From: Euborellia annulipes
Lineage: Eukaryota; Arthropoda; Insecta; Dermaptera; Anisolabididae
Length of the DNA stretch: 64,000 nt
Reading direction: 5' to 3'
Assembly (NCBI GenBank): GCA_023213315.1
Contig: JAKCPI010004461.1
Location: 1-64,000 of the forward strand
Shown here: positions 1 to 11,800 of the stretch, piece after piece
Layout: the number at the start of each line of letters is the position of its first letter
How positions within the stretch are numbered: position 1 is the first letter of the stretch
The notes under the pieces: model-generated
What the model was told of the DNA's origin: nothing
What the model saw: only the letters and a program-made list of their open reading frames with translations
Databases searched by the model: none
Translations under genes and position numbers: made by a program

Positions 1-1833
1 TTGTTATTTATATAGAGAAAAAGTAATTATAGGCTATCTTTTATGCTAAATTTCTCTGTTTTAATCTCAGTTTCGTTTGTGAGAGTGCAAACAAATTTTT
101 TTTTTTTTGCATAGTCACCTTCAATTACAAGGATTTGTGGTTATTTGTATTGGTTGATATTTATGCCACTTGGCTTTCTCTGCATATCTCATTCATTTTT
201 TTTTTTTTATTTGAATCACCTATTCTATTTGTTATCTTACTGATATTAGAAAAAAATAAATAACGACTACTCCAAGGGTCAGGAGGTTATTTCATGAACA
301 ACTCAATAAAAAAATTTCATCCCAATCAAATGACCTTTTGATATTGTTCTAAGAGCGTTTCAGTCTAGAGAATTTTGGTCTGGTAAAACAAAATTTGTAG
401 TTTATGATAGAGAAAGCTTCTAACCCAGGATATATGGTATAGAATTACTACATTCACTTATGTCTTCACAATGACTTATGTCATTATTATGTTTTGGATT
501 AAAAGGAACAACTCTAAATTCTATTGATTGTCTAAAATAATTTCATGCATATAGCAGTATAAAATAAATTTAAAAAAAATTATTATATTTTTATTTTAGC
601 AAGTAAAAAGTTTAATATAAAATGAGGGTGGTGGGTTCTAAGCGTCCACTGTTTTAAGCAGTGGCGTCATTTCAACTTTTTCTTGGGAGGGGTAGGGGAA
701 TTTTTTTCTTTGGGGGAGGGCAAACTTTTTTTTCTTAAAATTTTTACAAATAGGTACTCTAATTTGCCCAAAATATATTTAATTTAATTAATTGTATAAT
801 TTTGTAGTTTATTCATAGATATATTTTGAAATATTTCATTTAAAAATAATATAAAATTTTTAAAAAATCAGAGCGCTTGCCTGCTGAAAAATTCTCCCCC
901 CTCCTTCCCCTAACCCCCTGCCCACCAAATGACGTCTCTGATTGGTCGAAGGCTGCGAGGAATGTTATTTTTTCGATATTATAAAATAGGAAAAGAATAT
1001 CACCATAAGGGTATTTTTTATTCTTTCTTTATTAATTTATATATTATGGAGGTCTTCTTTTCCTCCAAAAAAACTCCTCGCATTCACCTGAACAACTCAG
1101 AACTTTCCCAAATATAGTAGTAAAGTAAATAAATCTGAAGCCCATTTAATTCAATTATAAGTCACTATTTTCTTGCTGTTTACAAATTAAAATTAAGGGT
1201 TCCCATTTTCTCTAACCGTGATTTAAAGGACATCAGATTTTTAGAGAATAAAAAAAATGAATTTGGGATGTCATTACCACATTAAGAAAATATTCTTAGA
1301 AGATTTTATGTCAATCTTACGAAGTGACAGGAAGTCATTTTTAACAATTATTATAATTACATATAGAAAAAAAATGTTTTTTATTTCTTGTTTGCAAATT
1401 ATAGCAATTTTTTTTTTTTTTTTTTTTTTTTTGCAAACAATTTAATGGACTTGCGAATTAAAGAGGTCATTAATGAAAAAATTTATAAAATTTTCTATCT
1501 AATAACAATGACTCCTAGAAATTGAAAAATCTAAATAGGTCAACCAACCCCCCCCCCATTACGTTCTTTCGTTCATTTATTCTAAAAAATTTCAAAAAAG
1601 TCAAATTTTTTGTTTTGATCCTTGATGAATCTAACAGCAAGCAAAAACATTTCAATGTCACATCACCTTTATAAGCAATTAATCACAAATTTTCACGGTG
1701 TCGAGATTTAATAGGCAAAATAAGTTTTGACATTTATCATAGTCAAATATCTCAATGATTTATTAAAGTCAGTGAGTAGTTTGAGAAGAATTCAACTAAG
1801 TCTTGTAAATCTATCTTGGGATAGGCAAATGCG
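1..1833. other. Upstream non-coding DNA
   Basis: This is AT-rich sequence with long A and T runs, including a T run near 1409-1432. No conserved coding exon, RNA gene or clear promoter was recognised. The missing first exon of the ATPase gene may lie here or left of the window, but I could not identify it. Confidence 0.5.
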
Positions 1834-2091
1834 CATGGGCGTAGCCAGACTTCTTGTTAGGGGGGGGGCCAACTCCTCGTTAGGGCGAAGAGGGGGGTTT
1901 GCAATTAATATCTACATAGAGTATTAATTATTTATTTAAATAAAATAAAAAAATTAAATTAATGTAGTGAATTGGAGTGTTAAAAAAAATTTCCAATGGG
2001 AAAAATATATATATATATATTTTTTTTTAATTTTTAGGACCAGCCAGGGGGGGGGCAACGGCCCCCCCTGCCTCCCCTGGCTACGCCCATG
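1834..2091. mobile_element. hAT-like MITE, 8-bp target duplication
   Basis: The 258-bp element begins CATGGGCGTAGCCAG and ends with the inverted complement CTGGCTACGCCCATG. It is flanked by the exact 8-bp duplication CAAATGCG (1826-1833 and 2092-2099). The interior is AT-rich with G runs and has no coding capacity. An 8-bp duplication is typical of hAT superfamily elements, so this is a non-autonomous hAT-type MITE by inference. Related copies lie at 42132-42376 and 61499-61648. Confidence 0.85.
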
Positions 2092-2783
2092 CAAATGCGT
2101 TTTAAAAATTGAAACATTTTCTTGTCTCATTCATAAACAGTGGAATCCCGATATTTCGTATCCCGATTATACGTATTTTCGGATAATTCGTACAAATTTG
2201 ATTATACACTGTGCATTTTTTTTGTATAAAACATGAAATTGGTTTTATTTACAAACGAAATGCCCCTGATCTCAGATTTAAGTGCCATTTATAAATGGCG
2301 CCTATAGGCCTTTTCGTGACATTCCTATCTACTGCTCCTATATGCCAACTCATTGAGGGCCCAATAGGTCTTACATTAAAATTTCTAGTCAAGCCAAGGT
2401 TATTTTTCATCCTGAACTTTAATTGTTTTGAGACTTTGGCAAAATTAAAATTACTATTCAAAACAACCACAGAAAAAAATTTGAGGTTATCTTTATTCTC
2501 TCGTTCTAATAACCTAATTTGCTAATAGCATAATTAACCATTGGCAGATATCTGGGGATATAAATAAATATTAAAAACAAAAAATGATATTTTTATTTTA
2601 TAAGATACGATTAAATGTTTTTAAGGGAGGCGTGGTAACACACGGAACCCACTTTATTCTTTAGATTAAGGACTTTAGTTATATCATTGAAGAACATTAT
2701 ATTTCGGCTTGTCTCTGTAAAAAATAAATAAATATTGAAAATTAGATTTAAATCTCCAGATTAACAATTTCATTTATTTCCAG

Positions 2784-2860
2784 AATTTAACAAACAAAAT
2801 GGAATACACTTGGAATCTCCTCAACGACAAAAAATACGAATTAATAAAGACGACAATTTG
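2784..2860 (+). CDS. ATP13A3: ATPase gene, first visible exon
   Basis: The exon follows TTTATTTCCAG and ends before GTGAGT. The frame that joins in phase to the next exon reads [12 protein letters not shown] and ends DDNL, a poorly conserved cytosolic N-terminus. An ATG at 2799 lies in a different frame and would stop just after the splice, so it is not the start. In-frame sequence upstream reaches a stop without a Met, which means an earlier exon supplies the start. Confidence 0.7.
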
Positions 2861-5800
2861 GTGAGTTGATTGTATTTTATTTATTTATTTTTTGAAATAA
2901 TAAAGAAAAGAATATTTTACAGGAAATAATCGGATATCAAAGATCTACTCCTCGACAAGTCCTAGCATGGATTGGTTATTTATTTACCTTAGGTGCCCTT
3001 CGGATGGTTTTTCATTGGGTACCTCAATGGCACCTTTACGCGACACATCGATTAAGTACACTTCAACAAGCTGACAAAATTCTCATAGTGGTTTGTAGAC
3101 AAATTCATTTAATACGTCTATACATAATAATCTGGGTTCGGACCTCAAGCAGTCTGATGAATTTATTTAAATCATTTGGACACCAAATGGTATAAATATA
3201 CTTGGACAGTCCAAAATATATATTGTATATTAATGAGAAGTATGAAGATAAATAAAAATCTGCAGATAATTTTCAGGCCAATTTATTTGGATTATCTTTT
3301 CCCGCTATGAGTCAACGTTTCGGAGTCAAATCATTCTTCGTCTGGCTCCATTACTTTTGAGTATATGTGCAAATTAATTTCAATTTCTTATGACAAAATT
3401 GAGGGCATATTTGATTATTAAGCCTGCATAGTCCTGAAGAAGCAGTCGTTTGAACTCCGAAACGTTTACTCACAACGGGAGGAGATAATCCAAATAAATT
3501 GGCCTGAAAATCATCTCCAGATTTTTATTTATCTTTATTCTTATCAATAATATCTACAAGGATGTCCCCTATCTTCATTTGTATTAATATTAAGTATTGT
3601 TTAAAGTCTAAATTGCCTAAGGTGCCTAAAAGACTTAAAAAAATTTTTTGGTTAGCATCTCTGTTCCAGAATCAGTTTTATTGATATTTTTTTGCTTCCC
3701 ATCTCCTTAACCTAAAAAATCTTTAAAAAAAATCTTAAAAACCTTAAAAAATTACTATAAGATCAACGTGACTAATAATTAAACCACGAAAAGAACTAAA
3801 ATGCCAAAAAAAAAATATACCAAATTTCTTTTCTTCCCTCCTAAACTATATAATAGTTAGTTTTGTTTTGCCTTTTGCTAACTAATATAAACTTATCTCT
3901 AAGAGTAGGGTTCTCCGGTCACTCGGTAAACAAGAAAAGAACACACACAGGAGTAAAAGAGGAACAATGCTTTTATTAATATAAAGTACAGAATTTACAA
4001 AAATAACAACAACGCAATCCAGTTCAATCCAATCCAGTAGAGTCGCTTCTAACAACGGTCCCTGTAAAAATAACATAACACAAACCCATCCAATCCAATT
4101 CCGTCCAATCCCAATCCAATAGAATCCGGCTCTAACAACGGTTCCCTTGTCGTCTTAGCGTTTCTGCGGGAATTAGCCCTTCCGGGAGGCCCTCGGAGTG
4201 GGGGAAATCCAGGGGGGGAGAACGCTAACCAGCCCCGAGAGGGGGGGGTGGAGACCCGCTAACAGGGGTTGGAGGGGGGGAGGATCACTTCTCTGGCGGT
4301 GGGGGTGGAAGCCAACCAGCCCAGCCAGCCAAGGGACGGGGAACGGGGATTCACTTCTCTGGCGGTGGGGGTGGAAGCCAACCAGCCCAGCCAGCCAAGG
4401 GACGGGGAACGGGGATTCACTTCTCTGGCGGTGGGGGTGGAAGCCAACCAGCCCAGCCAGCCAAGGGCGGGGAACGGGGACTCACTCTCCGGCGGCGGGG
4501 GTGGATCACCAACCAGCCCGGCCAGCCGAGAGACGGGGGGACGAAGGGCAGGGGGTGTGGTCCTCTGGCGGTGGGGGTGGAAGCCAACCAGCCCAACCAG
4601 CCAGGGGGACGAGGGGCGTGGGAAATCGCTCTCTGGCGGTGGGGGTGGAAGCCAACCAGCCCAGCCAGCCGAGAGGCGAGAGGCAAGGGGAAGTGGGGCT
4701 CGTCGTTTCCTACCTTGTACTGCAACAGCTTCCGACGACTGGACCACAGCAGCGGTGTCCTTCGGCTCCAGCACCAGCGATCAGGAATCTTCCTTGTCGG
4801 TTGCAGAATCCCGACGAAGGCCAAGGGTCGCAACCCCGACGAAAGCAAAGACCAATTTGTCTTGTGAAATTATATATTATAAATCATAGTTAATTAGTGT
4901 TGGGAAATAAAAAGAATTAATTTTCCCCAATTAAATTTTATTTTAAAATTTAATTTCTCATTTATTCAATTAATATTTATTTTTATTTTAAAGTCAAATT
5001 CGAGTTCATTACATCCCCCTCCTTCTTCCTAAGCGCGATGCTTTCTCGCGCGATTTCTTGACCAAGTCTGTTTCTTTTCCTTTCCCTTCTCTTTCTTTCT
5101 TCGATCATTCTCCGAGTCGACCAACGGTTTCCCTCTTGGAGGTTCCGAAACTCTAATATGGCCATCATGACTGGATTCTTTCAAATACAACCCAACCCTT
5201 TTCCACTTCGATCATTCTCCGAGTCGTCCAACGGTTTCCCTCTTGGAGGTTCCGAAACTCTAATATGGACATCATGACTGGATTCTTTCGAATACAACTC
5301 AACCTTTTCCACTTCGATCATTCTCCGAGTCGTCCAACGGTTTCCCTCTTGGAGGTTCCGAAACTCTAATATGGACATCATGACTGGATTCTTTCAAATA
5401 CAACCCAACCCTTTTCCACTTCGATCATTCTCCGAGTCGTCCAACGGTTTCCCTCTTGGAGGTTCCGAAACTCTAATATGGACATCATGACTGGATTCTT
5501 TCGAATACAACCCAACCCTTTTCCACTTCGATCATTCTCCGAGTCGCCCAACGGTTTCCCTCTTGGAGGTTCCGAAACTCTAATATGGACATCATGACTG
5601 GATTCTTTCAAATACAACCCAACCCTTTTCCACTTTCTTTGCCTTTTTCTTTTCTTTCTTTCTTAGTTCATTCTCCGAGTCGTCCGACGGTTTCCCTCTT
5701 GGAGGTTCCGAAACTCTATCATCGGCATCATGACTGGATTCGCTAACAGGAACTTTAGATCTTGAACATTACTGATCATTCCCATAGCTTGAACTGTATC

Positions 5801-8800
5801 TATTTCTAGAAGAAGGGGTACTCATGTAGACGGGAGTATCTCGCAATCGGTTTGGGATTGAACGGTTACCAGAATTTCCCAAAATTCCCTCACGGCAACT
5901 AATACCCCATCAGCTAAATCTACGGCCTTTAGATGGGATCCCAAATACAACCCGAGCTTTTCCACTAGTGGTTCACGAACAGAAGATTTCACTGAACCAG
6001 TGTCTACAAGAGCAATCATAATATTGTATTTATTTTGAACGGCCTTAGGGGCGCCCCAAAATAAGGTCTTGGCTGGATAGTTGGGTTGACAAATCCTAAC
6101 TAATCTGTTCCCAAGTATTCTAAGAGGCGAAATTCTTCCAAGACCTAAGATCCCCCGTCTAGGCCTGCCTTACGTTTCTTTGGTGAAAATCCCCCTGGTT
6201 TTGACCGCGAATTTGCCGAATTTTAGGACCGCGATAAGCGTAATGACCTGATTCTCGGCAATTCCAACCAGTGAGAAAAGGAGATGATGATCCATGATAG
6301 AGGGCTTTATAAGAGAAACCCGCAACCCCGAGTTCACGAATTTGCCCCGAGTGTGGTTGATAAGCCTTTTCCTTATTCAACGATTGAACCATACTAGGGA
6401 GTGGTTGAAAGTTCTGCCCATCAAGGATCAACTGCTCGATTGCTTGCCCTTCGATAACAATGACCGCCATATTTTCTGATTTCTGGATCAAAACTTACGC
6501 GGCGTAGGATTCGAAAAGAAATCTTTTCGGTCATATTACGGGCTTAAAGCCCCCATGCGTTGAATTAGTGTTTCCAATGCGACTACAAAATCATAAGTGG
6601 TTGATCACCAACCTGCGTGCCCTTATTAAAAAAAATATAATATTCGGAAAATCGTAACTCAGATGGACACCCATCAATTCTTTAACCAAGTCATTTTAAC
6701 AACTCCTGTGGTTTCTTGTACCGAGTTTTAATCCCGACCGGTCCCTGTTCGGGCGCCAAAAATTTATAATAGTTAGTTTGTGTTTTGTCTTTTGCTAACT
6801 AATATAAACTTATCTCTAAGAGTAGGGTTCTCCGGTCACTCGGTAAACAAGAAAAGAACACACACAGGAGTAAAAGAGGAACAATGCTTTTATTAATATA
6901 AAGTACAGAATTTACAAAAATAACAACAACGCAATCCAGTTCAATCCAATCCAGTAGAGTCGCTTCTAACAACGGTCCCTGTAAAAATAACATAACACAA
7001 ACCCATCCAATCCAATTCCGTCCAATCCCAATCCAATAGAATCCGGCTCTAACAACGGTTCCCTTGTCGTCTTAGCGTTTCTGCGGGAATTAGCCCTTCC
7101 GGGAGGCCCTCGGAGTGGGGGAAATCCAGGGGGGGAGAACGCTAACCAGCCCCGAGAGGGGGGGGGTGGAGACCCGCTAACAGGGGTTGGAGGGGGGGAG
7201 GATCACTTCTCTGGCGGTGGGGGTGGAAGCCAACCAGCCCAGCCAGCCAAGGGACGGGGAACGGGGATTCACTTCTCTGGCGGTGGGGGTGGAAGCCAAC
7301 CAGCCCAGCCAGCCAAGGGACGGGGAACGGGGATTCACTTCTCTGGCGGTGGGGGTGGAAGCCAACCAGCCCAGCCAGCCAAGGGACGGGGAACGGGGAC
7401 TCACTCTCCGGCGGCGGGGGTGGATCACCAACCAGCCCGGCCAGCCGAGAGACGGGGGGACGAGGGGCAGGGGTGTGGTCCTCTGGCGGTGGGGGTGGAA
7501 GCCAACCAGCCCAACCAGCCAGGGGGACGAGGGGCGTGGGAAATCGCTCTCTGGCGGTGGGGGTGGAATCCAACCAGCCCAGCCAGCCGAGAGGCGAGAG
7601 GCAAGGGGAAGTGGGGCTCGTCGTTTCCTACCTTGTACTGCAACAGCTTCCGACGACTGGACCACAGCAGCGGTGTCCTTCGGCTCCAGCACCAGCGATC
7701 AGGAATCTTCCTTGTCGGTTGCAGAATCCCGACGAAGGCCAAGGGTCGCAACCCCGACGAAAGCAAAGACCAATTTGTCTTGTGAAATTATATATTATAA
7801 ATCATAGTTAATTAGTGTTGGGAAATAAAAAGAATTAATTTTCCCCAATTAAATTTTATTTTAAAATTTAATTTCTCATTTATTCAATTAATATTTATTT
7901 TTATTTTAAAGTCAAATTCGAGTTCATTACAACTAATATAAGGTGGTGAGAATTCGATGGGAAAAACTAAATTGGCTCCTAGCCTGATAGTTGAAAAAAA
8001 GTGCCTTTAGGATCTAGAAAATGAGTAAATGAATAAAGTAATTAAAGACATAAACGAATTATTCTCTCTTATAGGCTGTTGGTAACAAATATTTTCGAGT
8101 TTGCATGCTTCTTCGATTTTTTTTTTACAATTTCCCAAGGTTGAAATGAATAGATTCATTAAAAAGCAAAAAACTTTTAAACTTTTTTCTTTTTTTTTTG
8201 TTCTATATTCTAAAAGCATTCTCTTTTAGTCCATACAAATATCTCGTTAATCTACTTTGTTTTTTTTTTTTTTTGCAGGAAATTTTTGAAGAAAAATATA
8301 AAATGTATTCAGTAACCACCGTAGAAAATGTAGAGTAAGTAATTATAATATTTTTTTAATTTTTATTATTTATAATTTTTACCTAAATAAACTTTTTAAT
8401 TTTTAAGCCACATACAGTAAATCACTTGCCTGATAAGTGACTTTAATCTAGGAATAGTATATAACTTTCAAGGTTAGAATAGACTTACGAAGGAAAAAAC
8501 TTTTATCAATAAATTATATTTTTTTCTTTAATTTCAATTAAATTAAGTTTCCATATAATAATTTATTTAATATTAAAATTAGCCAGCTTCCTTATTATTA
8601 TATCACTTCAAATTTTTGTCATGGTTTGATACAGTTAAAGGGGGTAATTACCCCCCCCCCCCTTGTATATTTTTAAAATTTGCAAACAATTATCGATTTT
8701 AAGATATTTACTTACTTAAACTCGTAAATAGAAAAAAATAAAATAGCGGTTTAGAGTTGTGAATTTAATTAACTTTCATCTCTACTCGTCAGCCATAAAT

Positions 8801-11800
8801 AGTCAACTGACAATCTTAAACACGTAAAAGGTTCTTAGTTTAAAAGGTTAAAACACCCACGGAAGAACGTTACGTGGGTTCGACTGCGGTCAAGGTCGGT
8901 CAACTTCATCCCCATTTCCCTGACCCACATAGAGGGCACTATCTACAAGAGATATAAAATAACGCTCTCCTATCTCTATTTACACAAATCCAAAGACAAG
9001 GCCGACTCAAGGCACAATGCATACCATTAGGGCGCCCCCGTAAAATAACGTTTTACAAGATTTTTTTTTTTATGTCAACCAAATTTAATGCCAAAATGAA
9101 TTTTATTAATTATTAGTCGCAAAAGCCTGCCTTCGGCGGGCTTCCTGACTTGCCAGGGGGCTGCGCTCCCTGGTCCCCCTTGCTCGCCTTTGTCGGGGAG
9201 CTTTCTGGAGGGGGAGGGCACGAGCCTTCCCAGGACCCCCTAGTGACGCCCAAGCATATAAAGTGTTTATATAAATAAATAAAATATTTAAAAATATAAT
9301 AAGCTTGTGTTTTTAATTTAATTTACCACATTATTTTTTTCTAATAAGCTACTTGAAAAAAGTTTAAAAAATTTATGAAATAAAGCATTATAGTACTATT
9401 CAGTTAATCAGTTAACCTTGGTAAATAAATTTATTATAGGCCTATAGACTTAAATACTAAAGAAAGAATTAAATTATTTTGCTGAAAAAAAATAATAAAA
9501 GAAAATTTTATGTTTTAGTGATTCACAAAAGGACAAGAAACCTATATCTATCTATGTGGAAGATGGAGAACAAATTGGTAATGAATTCTTTCGCATCTTT
9601 ACATTATTTATATAATACTTTATTGTTTCCATACTTAATTATTTTATACAGAAACGTGACAGAATGCTTATTGAAGCAATTATTGTAATTGTTATTAGCT
9701 CATTTAATGTTATTTTTCCTTCCTTCTAGAGATCTCATCAATTCGACATACTCAAATCAAAAGAGTTACTTTTATTTGGCATGGGATGAAATTCAAAAGA
9801 TTACGAGGCCTCGACTGTGGTCCATCCAAGGAAGATCTGGCCTCGTTTACAGGTTACGACACTACAACTCATGAAGACAGGTGTGTGTGTATTTTAGCTT
9901 ACAAAATAAATATTCTGTATATTATGCTTTTCGGCAGACTTTTATCATACTGTTAGTATTCAAGAACTAGAAGACATTAATTAATATAAAAATTCATCCA
10001 TTATAAAAAAAAAAGATAGTTCCCAGTAGAAGAATAGGAAAATTTTAAGGTTTATTTGATCTTTGAAACATAAACAAAAGATTTGGTATAACGTAAAGTT
10101 AAACCCATAAATAGAAGGGATTTTAAATGGTCTTAAATCCAAAAAAAAATACCTTAAAAAATAACTTCTTACCAAAAGAAGAATAATAAGTAAAGGAATT
10201 TTAAAATATTGATTTAAATTACCTGAGTCCAATGTATTTGTTATAGTAAACTCGCATTACCACAGTTTGCCTAAGGGATAAAAACCCCAATTTACACCAG
10301 TGATGGTATCCATTACCCATAAAACTAAATATTTTTCAAACCAACAAACTTTTAGTCCGTATATTGAAAAGATTTTAGAATATAGGAAAAATTATTAAAT
10401 AGCGTAAATGATTATAAAAAAAAGTAATATTTTTTTTATCGCAAAACATGTAATTTACATTTAAATTGATTTGTTTTGTAATTATTTTCTTACTCTTTTG
10501 AATTCAAGACCTAGATATTGATAATTTGACCTTTTATTTAGAATTATACAATAAAACAATTAACAACCATTAAACGATTAAAGGATATCGCTTAAAGAAT
10601 CATTAATTTATAGGCTTTATAATGTTGTAGAGATTTCCTCTGGATTCTACTTTGGTAACTTTCCATTCATACCTCATCTCTTTCCTACCATTCCGATTAG
10701 TGGTTAAACTTGTAAGAGGCGACCTGGCTTATCGAATAAGCTGGGGCTTTGAAAATTAGACCTTCGAACCCGAAAAATCCAAACAGAGCGTCTTTACTGG
10801 AGAAATAGGTATAGGCCTACCGTGCAACCCCCTCGAGTAGGCGTAACTAGCCTTTGAGGGCGGAGGGGGCGAAGCTCAACAAGGGCGTTTTTTAAGTTGT
10901 AATATAATTTAAAAGAAAACTATTCGTGTTTTTGTACAATCTATGGAAAGAATATGATATATACAGTATATATGATAATATCACTGTCCCTGGGCTATAT
11001 TTTAGATGCCTTAGGGCGCCTATGTCGGTATAGAGGGGCGCCAAAGGCTTGATGCGCCTGGGGCGGAGGGGGCGAGCGCCCCCTTCGCCCCCCACCTAGT
11101 TACGCTACTGAGTAGGAGTGTAGAGAAAACCACAACATATGAAAATAATTATAATATATATAAAATAAGAATAAATTTTGCACTGCATCCACCATCTTAT
11201 CAAAATACAGTAGGGGGGGGGGGGGGTGGTTAAAAATGGACTTTTTTCTATGAAAGGTTAATTTAAATAGTCTCTGATAATAATCTGGAGTATAAAATAA
11301 ATAATAAAAAAATTATTGTTCCTCCCTCGGGGCAAGTGATAAAGAAAAGGAAGTTGATCTGTGGTAAGGGGGATTGATAATCTGATGGGATATCAATAAA
11401 AATATTGTGAATTTAAATAATAATTTTAATGATTACAAGGATAAAAAGCTAATCTAGTCTATTTCAGATAAGATGACAATGAATACATGTGTATAATTTT
11501 GTGTACATTCAATGTGTGATATTTATTGATAATATGACTGGATCCAGTCTTGGCAAACTTCACAGTAAATATGGTTTAAACAAACCAAGAACAGTGAATC
11601 TTTCCTCTTCTGAATTTGAAACTAGTTCTCCAATCCCAATGACATGGATGAGGGGAAGTTGATACAGTGATCAATATCCCCAAAATTATCAATTGCCCAG
11701 GCATGTCTTTAAAACTAACATGACCTAAAAGTAGAGCCCTAGTATATAAATTATATGAACTTACTCAGGAAGAAACTTTAATAAAATGCGCAGTGATTAT

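Larger units (their letters stand above)
3849..7931 (-). mobile_element. Internally deleted LTR retrotransposon (Ty3/gypsy-type organisation)
   Basis: Two nearly identical LTRs (3849-5013 and 6765-7931) flank an internal region of only 1.75 kb. The candidate target duplication is ACTA (3845-3848 and 7932-7935). Read on the minus strand, an 18-nt primer-binding site matching the 3' end of tRNA-Lys (6741-6758) follows the 5' LTR. A purine tract (5014-5029) precedes the 3' LTR. Only decayed gag zinc-knuckle and aspartic-protease fragments remain; reverse transcriptase, RNase H and integrase are absent. It is therefore non-autonomous. It sits in the second visible intron of the ATPase gene, antisense to it. 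The near-identical LTRs suggest a recent insertion. Confidence 0.9.

Noticed and set aside
2141..2235. pogo/Tigger-type terminal repeat (CAGTGGAATCCCGATA)
   Set aside because: Only one end is visible and no matching inverted end or TA duplication was found, so it remains a weak resemblance.
4198..4893. Long Gly/Pro/Gln-rich open frames on both strands, repeated at 7142-7811
   Set aside because: They read through the GC-rich tandem array of the LTRs in several frames at once; they are compositional artefacts, not genes.
5102..5745. Possible CRISPR array
   Set aside because: The 107-bp units are contiguous tandem repeats without unique spacers, and the genome is eukaryotic.
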